Shown here: positions 1 to 8,410 of the stretch, one piece after another
How positions within the stretch are numbered: the stretch's first letter is position 1
Layout: every line of letters starts with the position of its first letter
Assembly: GCF_014201715.1 (NCBI RefSeq)
Contig: NZ_JACHFD010000006.1
Coordinates: 170,510 to 234,509, forward strand
Reading direction: 5' to 3'
Length of the DNA: 64,000 nt
DNA from: Haloferula luteola
GTDB lineage: Bacteria; Verrucomicrobiota; Verrucomicrobiia; Verrucomicrobiales; Akkermansiaceae
Translations under genes and position numbers: made by a program
Notes under the pieces: model-generated
Told to the model about the DNA's origin: nothing
Seen by the model: only the letters and a program-made list of their open reading frames with translations
Database searches by the model: none

Positions 1-666
1 CTGGTTCGCATACGAATCACCCACACTTGAGAATTCAAATCTTGCCACGGTGTTCCAACTGGTCCGCCACCCCTTCACTTCCAGAGTTTCTCCCGGCGAA
101 ATCACATATCCCCGCTTGGAAAACGCAGCGGGTTTGCCGTCGATCACATCAAGACCATCGACACTCAACACCACCTCCACCCGGCTCCGACACCGATTCT
201 TGACCGTGATCGAATAACTCCGACCCGGCTTCCCTTCCACGAACGTCTCCTGACCTTGCCGGTAGCAAGGCCAATAGCCGCCCCAACCCTTGATCCCCCA
301 TTCCACCATCCCTCCTGCCACCTGCATCACGGAAGCGGTCTTCCACCGATATCCCGCCATCGCTTTGATCCCTTCCGCATCATTGTAGAAAACCTTCCCC
401 GTCCCCGCAGGTTGGCGCGCGCTCCTTACGAACGAACCTTTTTGCAAAGGATCCCTCACCCTCTCGCCAAAACCCGTCGCCAAACCCGGACGATCTTCAG
501 GGCGTTCAAGCTGAGCATCTCGATCCACTCCCACTCTCGGCACAGGAGAACTCAATGCCACCTCAGGTGGAGATGAGGGCACAACCGTCGTGCACGCCGC
601 CAGAACCCAGACTCCCGCTCCAGCCAGCACTCTTCTCCAACTCCATACTTCCGCAAATCCATTCAT
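1..666 (-). CDS. Putative conserved lipoprotein, C-terminus cut by the window edge
   Basis: The reading frame is open from an ATG at 666 down to base 1, so 222 residues are visible and the end is missing. The N-terminus is a lipoprotein signal: arginines, a hydrophobic stretch, then LAAC with Cys25 as the likely lipidated residue. After a Pro/Ser-rich linker comes a compact domain from about residue 110 with GWGGYWPCY, NRCRSRVEVVLSVDGLDV and KRGYVISPGETLEV. It looks like a beta-rich conserved domain that I cannot name. The start lies 2 bp from a dyad (669-684) that recurs before the divergent blaI gene, so BlaI-type repression is likely. The existence of the gene is well supported; its function is unknown. 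Confidence 0.72.
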   Translation of the reverse strand, partial: MNGFAEVWSWRRVLAGAGVWVLAACTTVVPSSPPEVALSSPVPRVGVDRDAQLERPEDRPGLATGFGERVRDPLQKGSFVRSARQPAGTGKVFYNDAEGIKAMAGYRWKTASVMQVAGGMVEWGIKGWGGYWPCYRQGQETFVEGKPGRSYSITVKNRCRSRVEVVLSVDGLDVIDGKPAAFSKRGYVISPGETLEVKGWRTSWNTVARFEFSSVGDSYANQ

Positions 667-668
667 GA

Positions 669-684
669 TGCTGGAAAACCAGCA
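669..684. promoter_or_regulatory. Candidate BlaI operator, copy 1
   Basis: This is a perfect dyad, TGCTGG-AAAA-CCAGCA. It is the copy nearest the lipoprotein gene and differs at one position from the reverse complement of copy 2. Confidence 0.55.
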
Positions 685-712
685 CTTCACAACCTCCGAG
701 TCAAGCCGTGAA

Positions 713-728
713 TGCTGTTTTTCCAGCA
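713..728. promoter_or_regulatory. Candidate BlaI operator, copy 2
   Basis: The reverse complement reads TGCTGGAAAAACAGCA, one mismatch from copy 1. Copy 3 starts 23 bp further on, about two helical turns, which fits binding on one DNA face. Confidence 0.55.
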
Positions 729-735
729 TAAGAAT

Positions 736-751
736 TGCAGTTTTTCCAGCA
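736..751. promoter_or_regulatory. Candidate BlaI operator, copy 3
   Basis: The reverse complement reads TGCTGGAAAAACTGCA, one mismatch from copy 2. It ends 19 bp before the blaI start codon, so binding here would give autorepression. Confidence 0.5.
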
Positions 752-770
752 CCCGCTAGGATGAGAGCCG

Positions 771-1154
771 ATGAGCGAAGCGAAGGACAGCCGTCTGGCC
801 CGGCGAGAACGCCAGGTCATGGACATCCTCTATCGATTGGGAGAAGCCAGCGCCCAAGAAATCCTCGAAGCCATTCCAGACCCGCCGACTTACTCGGCGG
901 TTCGCGCCCTGCTCTCCACCATGGTCGAGAAGAACCTTCTTACCCATCGCAAGGACTCCCGCCGCTATCTCTACCGACCTGCCATCTCCGAAACGAAGGC
1001 CAAACGGTCCGCCCTCAAAACACTCCTCACCACCTTCTTCGAGGGGCGGCCTGAGAAACTGGTCGCCGCCCTTCTCGATCCCTCGGACCAACAACTTCCT
1101 CCTGAAGAGATCGAGAAAATCCGCCGCCTCATCGACGAGCCCGACCCAAAATGA
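771..1154 (+). CDS. BlaI/MecI-family transcriptional repressor
   Basis: The protein has 127 residues, the normal size of the family. The winged helix lies in the first ~75 residues (RRERQVMDILYRLGEASAQE, then YSAVRALLSTMVEKNLL and the wing HRKDSRRYLYRP), followed by a helical dimerization half (KTLLTTFFEGRPEKLVAALL). Family members bind dyads as dimers and are inactivated by a partner M56 protease; here the M56 gene overlaps the stop by 4 bp (ATGA). Three dyads precede the start. The targets are probably this operon and the divergent lipoprotein gene. No beta-lactamase gene is nearby, so a resistance role should not be assumed. Confidence 0.93.
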   Translation: MSEAKDSRLARRERQVMDILYRLGEASAQEILEAIPDPPTYSAVRALLSTMVEKNLLTHRKDSRRYLYRPAISETKAKRSALKTLLTTFFEGRPEKLVAALLDPSDQQLPPEEIEKIRRLIDEPDPK

Positions 1155-2026
1155 TCGCTTCCACACTGGCATTTTCCCTCATCGCCAGCGTGCTGGTCGC
1201 GATCTTGGGACGCCGCGAACCACGATTGAGTGGGGTCGCCCTGGGTCTGCTCCTCGCCATGCCTTGGCTCACCCTCCTGCCCAAGTGGGACATCCTTCCG
1301 CCCACGCCAGGCGCCCGTCCCTCGGTCTCCCTCACTCCCATTCTCCTCGTGGGAACCTTTCTTCTGCTCCTCCGACTTGCCTTTTCCATGCATGCACTCG
1401 CCCGCTTGAAGAAGAGCTCCTTGCTACTCAAAAGCCTCGTCCTCGCAAACGGCCTTCAAGTCGAACTCCGAACCTGCTCCACCCTCTCCGGTCCCGTGGC
1501 TGCAGGTGTATTCCGGCCCGTCATCTTGGTTCCTACCGCCTGGAATGCGTGGACCCCCACTCAGCAGCAAATCGTTCTGGCCCATGAACTGGCCCACCTC
1601 CAACGCCGCGATCCCCTATGGCGACTCATCGCGGAAATGACCTGTGCCGTCCATTGGTTCAACCCCCTCGTCTGGTGGCTGGCACGCTGTCAACGCCACG
1701 CCGCAGAATTTGCCTGCGATGCCAGCGTCGTCCATTCCGGTATTCCAGCGAGAACCTATGCGTCCGTCCTGTGCGATCTCGCCGCCGCCCGGCCCACTCC
1801 CGCCCCCGCAGTTGCGCTTGCCGAATCCAGCCTTCTTCACGGTCGTGTGCAGCGCCTACTTCACCCACCTCATGGAGTTCCGCCACGCGCTACCGCGCTC
1901 CTTCTCGCGGCCATCGGGCTCCTCGCCGTCGGCATCGCGATCATCCGTCCAGCGGAACCGCTGGCATCCCAGATCGCGCCCGAAGCCACTCTACGCCTTG
2001 CGGCCGATCCCTTTCCCGGAAACTGA
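1151..2026 (+). CDS. M56-family (BlaR1-like) membrane zinc metallopeptidase
   Basis: The protein has 291 residues, about half of BlaR1. It has hydrophobic segments near residues 2-20, 27-46 and 64-82 and a last one around 250-275. The zinc motif is HELAH (His145, Glu146, His149), and EFACDAS downstream supplies the usual third ligand region. In the family, signal sensing triggers cleavage of the cognate BlaI. The large penicillin-binding sensor domain of BlaR1 is absent: after the last membrane segment only about 20 residues remain. The signal is therefore unlikely to be a beta-lactam bound by this protein. It overlaps blaI, so the pair is translationally coupled. Confidence 0.9.
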   Translation: MIASTLAFSLIASVLVAILGRREPRLSGVALGLLLAMPWLTLLPKWDILPPTPGARPSVSLTPILLVGTFLLLLRLAFSMHALARLKKSSLLLKSLVLANGLQVELRTCSTLSGPVAAGVFRPVILVPTAWNAWTPTQQQIVLAHELAHLQRRDPLWRLIAEMTCAVHWFNPLVWWLARCQRHAAEFACDASVVHSGIPARTYASVLCDLAAARPTPAPAVALAESSLLHGRVQRLLHPPHGVPPRATALLLAAIGLLAVGIAIIRPAEPLASQIAPEATLRLAADPFPGN

Positions 2027-2030
2027 TCCC

Positions 2031-3059
2031 TCACTCAGCCGCCACCAACCGGCAACCCCCGACCCCTTGATTTCCCCCCACTGACGTCACGACCGCTTGG
2101 CGATAGACCCCTTGCTGAAGCGCATCCACCGCCGCCACCAATTGAATCGCAGCCGAGGCCCCCATCGCCTCACCAAGCATCAGCCGGGTGGAAATCCGCG
2201 GACCGCACCATGGCACCGAATCCTCCGCAGCATCCAATCGGGGAACTCCTACTCGACCATCGGCCCACACCGTGAAGCCATCATCCACAGCACTCAATTG
2301 CGACCACAGCCGCTTCAGCGCCCGCGTCCGATCCGGCTCCAAAGCATAGCTCACCCCATCCGGCACTGCTGCCAACCGGGGACCCGCTCCGTCTTTCTCC
2401 AGCAGCACCGCTGCGGCCCCTTCTCCGGGTAAAATCCGCCGATCATAGTAGCCCAGAGCTTCGGCACTCAGCCAGTCCGCCTCCTCTGGTGCCACCACCA
2501 GCACGGCATCCGCATCTCCTCGCTCCAACCATTCGGCCGCGAGATCAAGTGCCAGGAAAACCTCCGCACCATCACCAATGATCGTATCATTCGGCGCCGT
2601 GCACTGGACCATCGCCGAAAGGTGGCTCGCCGGTGCATTGTAGACCGTCTCCGGAAACAAAATCGGGCTCGCCACCGCAGGATCCGCCAGCACCTCACCG
2701 TAAAAGCGATTCGAGTAGTTCACGCAGCCATTCATCATCGAGCAGATCACGCCGAGCCGCAGCTGGCCCGCCTCGATTTCCGCTTTCCGTTCAGGGCCGA
2801 GCGCTTCAAGCGCCGCCGCCGCTGCGAATTTCCCCACCGAACTGGCCCGCCGCAATCGCGCCAACTTCGGGAGCAACGCCCGATCCGCGAGCGCTGGCAC
2901 CCTCGCCATCGGCGTGCGGATCACATCTCCCGCCGAAGTCGTCCGCTCCAGAAACTCCGGAACCACCGCCTCATCACGAGCCAGGAACTCCCGCAGCGCC
3001 GCAAGCCCCCACCCCGCAGGCGACACCACGCCGACACCACCAATCGTCAGAGCCTTCAT
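2031..3059 (-). CDS. Catalytically degenerate beta-ketoacyl synthase (chain-length-factor-like)
   Basis: The protein has 342 residues with a thiolase/ketosynthase fold, opening with ITGG-type MKALTIGGVGVVSPAGWG and ending VTSVGGNQGVGGCRLV. Where an active enzyme has the NACAS nucleophile it has NAPAS, with Pro143 in place of Cys. The HGTGT motif is missing, and the GHLLGGAGA-type histidine motif has become GEAMGASAA. It therefore cannot condense by the normal Cys-His-His mechanism. Its gene overlaps the stop of the preceding active ketosynthase by 4 bp, the arrangement seen for KS-CLF heterodimers in type II polyketide and aryl-polyene pathways. I infer a partner subunit that shapes the active-site pocket. 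Confidence 0.82.
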   Translation of the reverse strand: MKALTIGGVGVVSPAGWGLAALREFLARDEAVVPEFLERTTSAGDVIRTPMARVPALADRALLPKLARLRRASSVGKFAAAAALEALGPERKAEIEAGQLRLGVICSMMNGCVNYSNRFYGEVLADPAVASPILFPETVYNAPASHLSAMVQCTAPNDTIIGDGAEVFLALDLAAEWLERGDADAVLVVAPEEADWLSAEALGYYDRRILPGEGAAAVLLEKDGAGPRLAAVPDGVSYALEPDRTRALKRLWSQLSAVDDGFTVWADGRVGVPRLDAAEDSVPWCGPRISTRLMLGEAMGASAAIQLVAAVDALQQGVYRQAVVTSVGGNQGVGGCRLVAAE

Positions 3060-4297
3060 CGCTCCACCTCCCTCCCCAAAATCAACGTCGCATTCGCGCC
3101 GCCGAACCCGAACGAATTCGTCAACGCATACCGCACCTCCGCCTCGCGAGGCTCACGCACCAAATCAAACTTCACCACCGGATCCACTTCTCGGACATTC
3201 ACATTGGCAGGCAACCACTGCCCCTGGAGAGCCATCAGGCAAATCACCGCCTCCACCGCCCCGGCTCCTCCAAGCAAGTGCCCAATCGACGACTTCGTCG
3301 AACTCAGACGAACCTCGGAAACCGACTCGCCCGCCCAACGCGCCACGGCATGGGCCTCCGCAACATCGTTCAAAGGAGTGCCCGTGCCGTGAGAATTGAT
3401 GTAGTCAATTTGCTCCGGCTCCAATCCCGCCATGCGGGTGGCCGCCGTCATCGTGATCAAGGCCGCGTCTCCATCGGGATGCGGCTGCGTCAAATGATGA
3501 ATGTCCGTCGCCGCACCGTACCCCAGCAACGTTCCCAAAACCTGCGCACCGCGAGCTCGAGCCGACTCAAGACTCTCCACCACCACAAATCCCGCACCCT
3601 CCCCAATCGCCAAACCATCGCGCTGCGCATCAAACGGCCGGGGAATTCCACTCGGCGACAAGGCCTGCAAAGAATCGAAACCCGCAAACACCATCTGCGC
3701 CAAACCATCATACCCCCCCGCCAACACACGTTCCGCCCGACCCTCGCGCACCAAATGAAACGCCTGACCGATCGCATTCGCCCCAGAAGCACATGCATTC
3801 GATATGATTCTCAACGGTCCCCCAATCCCCAGACTCGCCATCATCCGCGTCATCTGACGTTGCGGCTGATACGTCTCCACCCGGCTCCATTGACCCCGTC
3901 GGGTGCCCTCAAGCGCCGCTCGATAATAATCCTCACCAATCGGCATCGCTCCCGCCGAAGTGCCCACACATACCGGCATCTCCCCACGAATCCCAGCTTG
4001 GCTCAATGCCTCCCGAGCAGCCGCCCACGCCATCCGGGTACCTCGGTCCCAACGCTCCCACTCCCGACCCATCCCACTCCGACCCGTCGGCTGCTCCGGC
4101 ATCGCCGCCTGCCCGGCACTGCCAACCCGTTGACGCGACACATCAAACAGATCCACCTCTCGAAAGGCCGTGCGCCCCGCCCGAAAGCCATCCGCATTTT
4201 CGACGAATCCCGCACCCATGGAGGTATGAATGCCCGCACCCGTGATCACCACAGGTCGGGTCGAGGAGAGGCGGGGCTGATGGGGAAGGTAAGCCAC
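3056..4297 (-). CDS. Beta-ketoacyl-ACP synthase II-like ketosynthase
   Basis: The protein has 413 residues, the full FabF length. All catalytic residues are present: Cys169 in NACASGANAIG, His303 in NSHGTGTPLND and His340 in TKSSIGHLLGGAGA. The C-terminal glycine loop NSFGFGGANATLIL is intact. Such enzymes perform decarboxylative condensation of malonyl-ACP with an acyl primer. It is the first gene of a two-gene minus-strand unit with the degenerate ketosynthase, and it diverges from the AMP-ligase gene across 69 bp. Together with the dehydratase and acyltransferase nearby, this points to a specialised acyl chain, not to primary fatty-acid synthesis. No acyl carrier protein is visible here. 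Confidence 0.92.
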   Translation of the reverse strand: MAYLPHQPRLSSTRPVVITGAGIHTSMGAGFVENADGFRAGRTAFREVDLFDVSRQRVGSAGQAAMPEQPTGRSGMGREWERWDRGTRMAWAAAREALSQAGIRGEMPVCVGTSAGAMPIGEDYYRAALEGTRRGQWSRVETYQPQRQMTRMMASLGIGGPLRIISNACASGANAIGQAFHLVREGRAERVLAGGYDGLAQMVFAGFDSLQALSPSGIPRPFDAQRDGLAIGEGAGFVVVESLESARARGAQVLGTLLGYGAATDIHHLTQPHPDGDAALITMTAATRMAGLEPEQIDYINSHGTGTPLNDVAEAHAVARWAGESVSEVRLSSTKSSIGHLLGGAGAVEAVICLMALQGQWLPANVNVREVDPVVKFDLVREPREAEVRYALTNSFGFGGANATLILGREVER

Positions 4298-4366
4298 GAT
4301 TTCCGAGTTTTCTCACTGGCCCAATGCCAGCTGCGGCAGCTAGGCAACCCCCATCGAACTTGTCAA

Positions 4367-5623
4367 ATGCTGCTTCCCCGCTGGCACCAGACCCTCACCC
4401 ATTTCCGGGATCAGCCCGCCATTTTCCATGGCGAGGCCGTGCTGACTTTCGCCGATCTCGCCGCCGCCCTCGCCACCCAACCCCTGGCCAGCGCACCCGT
4501 TCTCGCCACCGGATCGGCCCTCGAGATCGTCCTCGCCACCCTGCGCGGATGGCGGGATGGCCAGCCTGTCGTCCCCGTTGAACGCAAAGACGGAGCCTTG
4601 CCCGAACTCGATTCCCTGCCCTCACAGGTCGCCCACGTCAAACTCACTCCAGGCAACGACGGCCGCCCCCGGGGCGTCTGGTTCACCGCCGAGCAATTGG
4701 CTGCCGATGCCGACGCCCTCGTCGAAGGCATGGGACTCGCCCGCCACCTGCCCAACCTCGCCACCGTCTCCCTGACCCATTCCTACGGCTACTCCTCCAT
4801 CATCCTCCCCCTGCTCCTGCACGGAATCCCCCTGCAAACCGTCGAAGTTCCTTTTCCCGCCGTCGTCGCGGCAGCCTGGAAAGCCCACCCTCAAGTCGTC
4901 CTCCCCGCCGTGCCCTCGATGTGGCGGGCGTGGCATCGTTCCGGAATCCTTGAGCAGGCACCCATCGCCCTCGCCCTCTCCGCCGGTGCCCCCCTCGCCC
5001 TCGAACTCGAACAAAGCATCTGGGATCGCCATCAACTCAAACTCCGGAATTTTTACGGCACCTCCGAAGCGGGCGGCATCTCCTTCGATACCAGCTCTCA
5101 GCCCCGCAGCCATGCAGGGGATCTCGGAACCCCACTGCCCGGAGTCCAAGTCACCCTGTCCGACGACGATCGATTCCACATCACCAGCCCTTCCGTCGCC
5201 ATCGGCTACGATCATCCACGCCCCGGAGAAAAACTCGGCAACGGCAACTTCCTCACCCCCGACCACGGGCACCTCACCTCGGGGCGATTGATCCTCGATG
5301 CCCGCGGTGGCGAACACATCAACGTCGCCGGCCGCAAACTCGGCCCCGGCCGCATCGAAGGCGCCCTTCAGGCCACCGGCCTCACCTCTCACGTTCGGGT
5401 CTTCGGACTGCCCAGCTCCGATCCCGAACGCGTCGAAGAAGTCGCCGCACTCGTCCCCTCTCACACCGACGTGGCCGCCCTCCGGCGCGCCGTTTCCAGC
5501 GCCCTCGCGGGCTGGGAAATCCCGCGACATTGGTTCACCAGCGATCAGCCGAGCGATTTCTCACTCACCCGGGCAGCTCTCCGCGCACGTCACCACCCCG
5601 AAACCGGCAGCGATCCGACCTGA
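4367..5623 (+). CDS. AMP-binding acyl/aryl ligase-like protein
   Basis: The protein has 418 residues, shorter than typical ligases (about 500) because the N-terminal part is reduced. The ANL fold shows in the short P-loop-like LTPGNDGRPRGVW, the A5 motif NFYGTSEAGG, GDLGTPLPGV, and the A7-A8 region GHLTSGRL then INVAGRKLGPGRIEGAL. The final A10 region reads SDFSLTRAALRA and lacks the usual Gly-Lys, so the adenylation lysine seems lost. Ligases of this kind activate an acid and load it on an ACP or CoA. In aryl-polyene loci they activate the aromatic starter. I chose the ATG at 4367 because domain similarity begins there. The frame stays open far upstream, but that part lies opposite the ketosynthase genes. 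Confidence 0.85.
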   Translation: MLLPRWHQTLTHFRDQPAIFHGEAVLTFADLAAALATQPLASAPVLATGSALEIVLATLRGWRDGQPVVPVERKDGALPELDSLPSQVAHVKLTPGNDGRPRGVWFTAEQLAADADALVEGMGLARHLPNLATVSLTHSYGYSSIILPLLLHGIPLQTVEVPFPAVVAAAWKAHPQVVLPAVPSMWRAWHRSGILEQAPIALALSAGAPLALELEQSIWDRHQLKLRNFYGTSEAGGISFDTSSQPRSHAGDLGTPLPGVQVTLSDDDRFHITSPSVAIGYDHPRPGEKLGNGNFLTPDHGHLTSGRLILDARGGEHINVAGRKLGPGRIEGALQATGLTSHVRVFGLPSSDPERVEEVAALVPSHTDVAALRRAVSSALAGWEIPRHWFTSDQPSDFSLTRAALRARHHPETGSDPT

Positions 5624-5637
5624 TCTCCTCCGGCATC

Positions 5638-6060
5638 TCATGGCGGGGTTCGCCCCGCCAACTGCACCTTCGCTGTCGCCAGCACCCGGTCTCCCACCTT
5701 CACCTCCCCCGCGACCTGAATCATCGGTCCGAGCCGACCTTCGACCACCGCCGAAATCTCCAGCACCTCCCCCGGGACCGCCGCTCCAAGAATTTTGGCC
5801 CCACGAATCCCCGTCAGCAACAAACCCTCCACCTCCGCCTGCTCAGGGTCACTTTGCGCAGCCACCCCACCGAGCTGAGCAATCGCCTCCACCAAAATCA
5901 CTCCCGGCATCACCGGATTCCCCGGAAAATGCCCCGCCAAGAAGGCTTCATCACCGCGCACCGTGTAGCGACCTCGCGCCGATTTCCCCCCATCCAGCTC
6001 CACCAAGCTGTCAACAAAACGAAACTCCGGACCGTGGGGAAGGGCATCAAGCGCAGACAT
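5638..6060 (-). CDS. FabZ-like 3-hydroxyacyl-ACP dehydratase (hotdog fold)
   Basis: The protein has 140 residues, the usual FabZ length. The catalytic segment is HFPGNPVMPGVILVEAIAQL with the active His and Glu in the standard spacing. The N-terminus LPHGPEFRFVDSLVELDGG matches the normal start of the family. FabZ enzymes dehydrate 3-hydroxyacyl-ACP to trans-2-enoyl-ACP. The frame could begin up to 150 bp further upstream, but that extra stretch has no family likeness. It converges with the AMP-ligase gene with a 14-bp gap and belongs functionally to the same acyl-chain cluster. Confidence 0.85.
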   Translation of the reverse strand: MSALDALPHGPEFRFVDSLVELDGGKSARGRYTVRGDEAFLAGHFPGNPVMPGVILVEAIAQLGGVAAQSDPEQAEVEGLLLTGIRGAKILGAAVPGEVLEISAVVEGRLGPMIQVAGEVKVGDRVLATAKVQLAGRTPP

Positions 6061-6208
6061 GACCGAGCCATGACCAAGAATCGCCACCGGGGAAATCCCT
6101 AACTTTTCCCCCGTCCTCAAGCCTCTCAACCTCATCCGGCTGCCAAAAACGTCAGAATCCATGCTTGGCCCCGGGCAACGGCACACATTATGTTTGAAAC
6201 GCTCCGCC

Positions 6209-7042
6209 ATGCCTCCCGCTGACCCCTCCGTTTTGACCGATGCGAGCGCCCTCCCTGCGCCGGCACGGTCGTGGCTTTGGTGGCCTCTTGAAACCTTGGC
6301 CGCGACGGGAGCCTTCGCCTATTGGGGCATCTTTGGGCTGCTCTTCACGCTGGCAGCCCTGCCCCTCTGCCTCGCCCTCCCCAAACGAAAGGCCGAGGTC
6401 CTCGGACGCTCCTTGCTTCATCGCGCATTCCGCATTTTTGTCCGCTACCTGCGACTGACCGGGCTCGTCTATGCCGATTTGGACTCCCTCAAACCGCTTC
6501 GCCAGCGGCGCGATCCCGTCATCATTGCGCCCAATCACACCTCCCTATGGGACGCCGTGTTCGTGATCGCCTGCCTGCCCCAGCCGATCTGCATCATGAA
6601 GGAATCCATCCTCTGCAATCCCTTCCTGGGCGGCGGAGCCCGGCTGGCAGGCTACATCCCGAACGGATCTTCCTCCCGACTCGTCCGCGAGGCTTCGGAA
6701 GCCCTCACCCGTGGCGGCCAGCTGCTACTCTTTCCCGAAGGCACCCGAACCCGTCACGATGCCCGCTGGATCAACCCTCTCAAAGGTGGATGCGCCCTCA
6801 TCGCCCGCCACGCCCAAGTGCCCGTGCTGCCCATCTACATCCGCAGCAACACCCGCTTTCTTGAAAAAGGATGGCCCCTCTGGAAACGCCCCGAGTTCCC
6901 CATCCGCATGAGTTTTGAACTGGGTGAGGAGCAAAGCCCCCAGGAGGGAGAATCCGCCAAGGACTTCACCCAACGCCTCGAAGCCGAATACCAGGCCCAC
7001 CTTTCCCGCCCCCACAAGCTGCGGCGGCAGGTTGCAGAATGA
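6209..7042 (+). CDS. PlsC-like 1-acylglycerol-3-phosphate acyltransferase family protein
   Basis: The protein has 277 residues with one or two N-terminal membrane helices (about residues 22-55). The acyltransferase motifs are NHTSLWD (the HX4D catalytic pair), GYIPNGSSSRL (block II) and FPEGTRTR (block III). These enzymes move an acyl chain from ACP or CoA to a glycerophosphate-type or other hydroxyl acceptor at the inner membrane. In this context it could attach the product of the neighbouring ketosynthase cluster to a lipid anchor, as the acyltransferases of aryl-polyene loci do; that role is inferred. A plain phospholipid role is also possible. The chosen ATG follows the last upstream ATG of the frame and precedes the first recognisable segment. 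Confidence 0.85.
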   Translation: MPPADPSVLTDASALPAPARSWLWWPLETLAATGAFAYWGIFGLLFTLAALPLCLALPKRKAEVLGRSLLHRAFRIFVRYLRLTGLVYADLDSLKPLRQRRDPVIIAPNHTSLWDAVFVIACLPQPICIMKESILCNPFLGGGARLAGYIPNGSSSRLVREASEALTRGGQLLLFPEGTRTRHDARWINPLKGGCALIARHAQVPVLPIYIRSNTRFLEKGWPLWKRPEFPIRMSFELGEEQSPQEGESAKDFTQRLEAEYQAHLSRPHKLRRQVAE

Positions 7043-7159
7043 AATCCGGGCACCCCGCTGATTTTCCTCACATTCCGCATTCGACAAGCCGCCGCGCCCG
7101 CCCCTACCCTCCCCCGCCGCGCGCACCGGACCCGCCGGAGGCGCGACCAGACGTGTCTC

Positions 7160-8299
<1,140 letters not shown>

Positions 8300-8410
8300 T
8301 CCACTGAATCGCCACGAAGACGCCCAGATGACCCAGGGGCGCACACGCGGTCACCGAGATTTCCGCTCCGCGTCTCCCTGGTCCCTTGGCGGTGATTCCC
8401 TTCCATTTTC

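Noticed and set aside
2633-5623. A single plus-strand frame of almost 1000 residues
   Set aside because: Only its last 418 residues look like a protein family (AMP-ligase). The earlier part lies opposite the two ketosynthase genes and is rich in Arg, Pro and His, so I start the gene at 4367.
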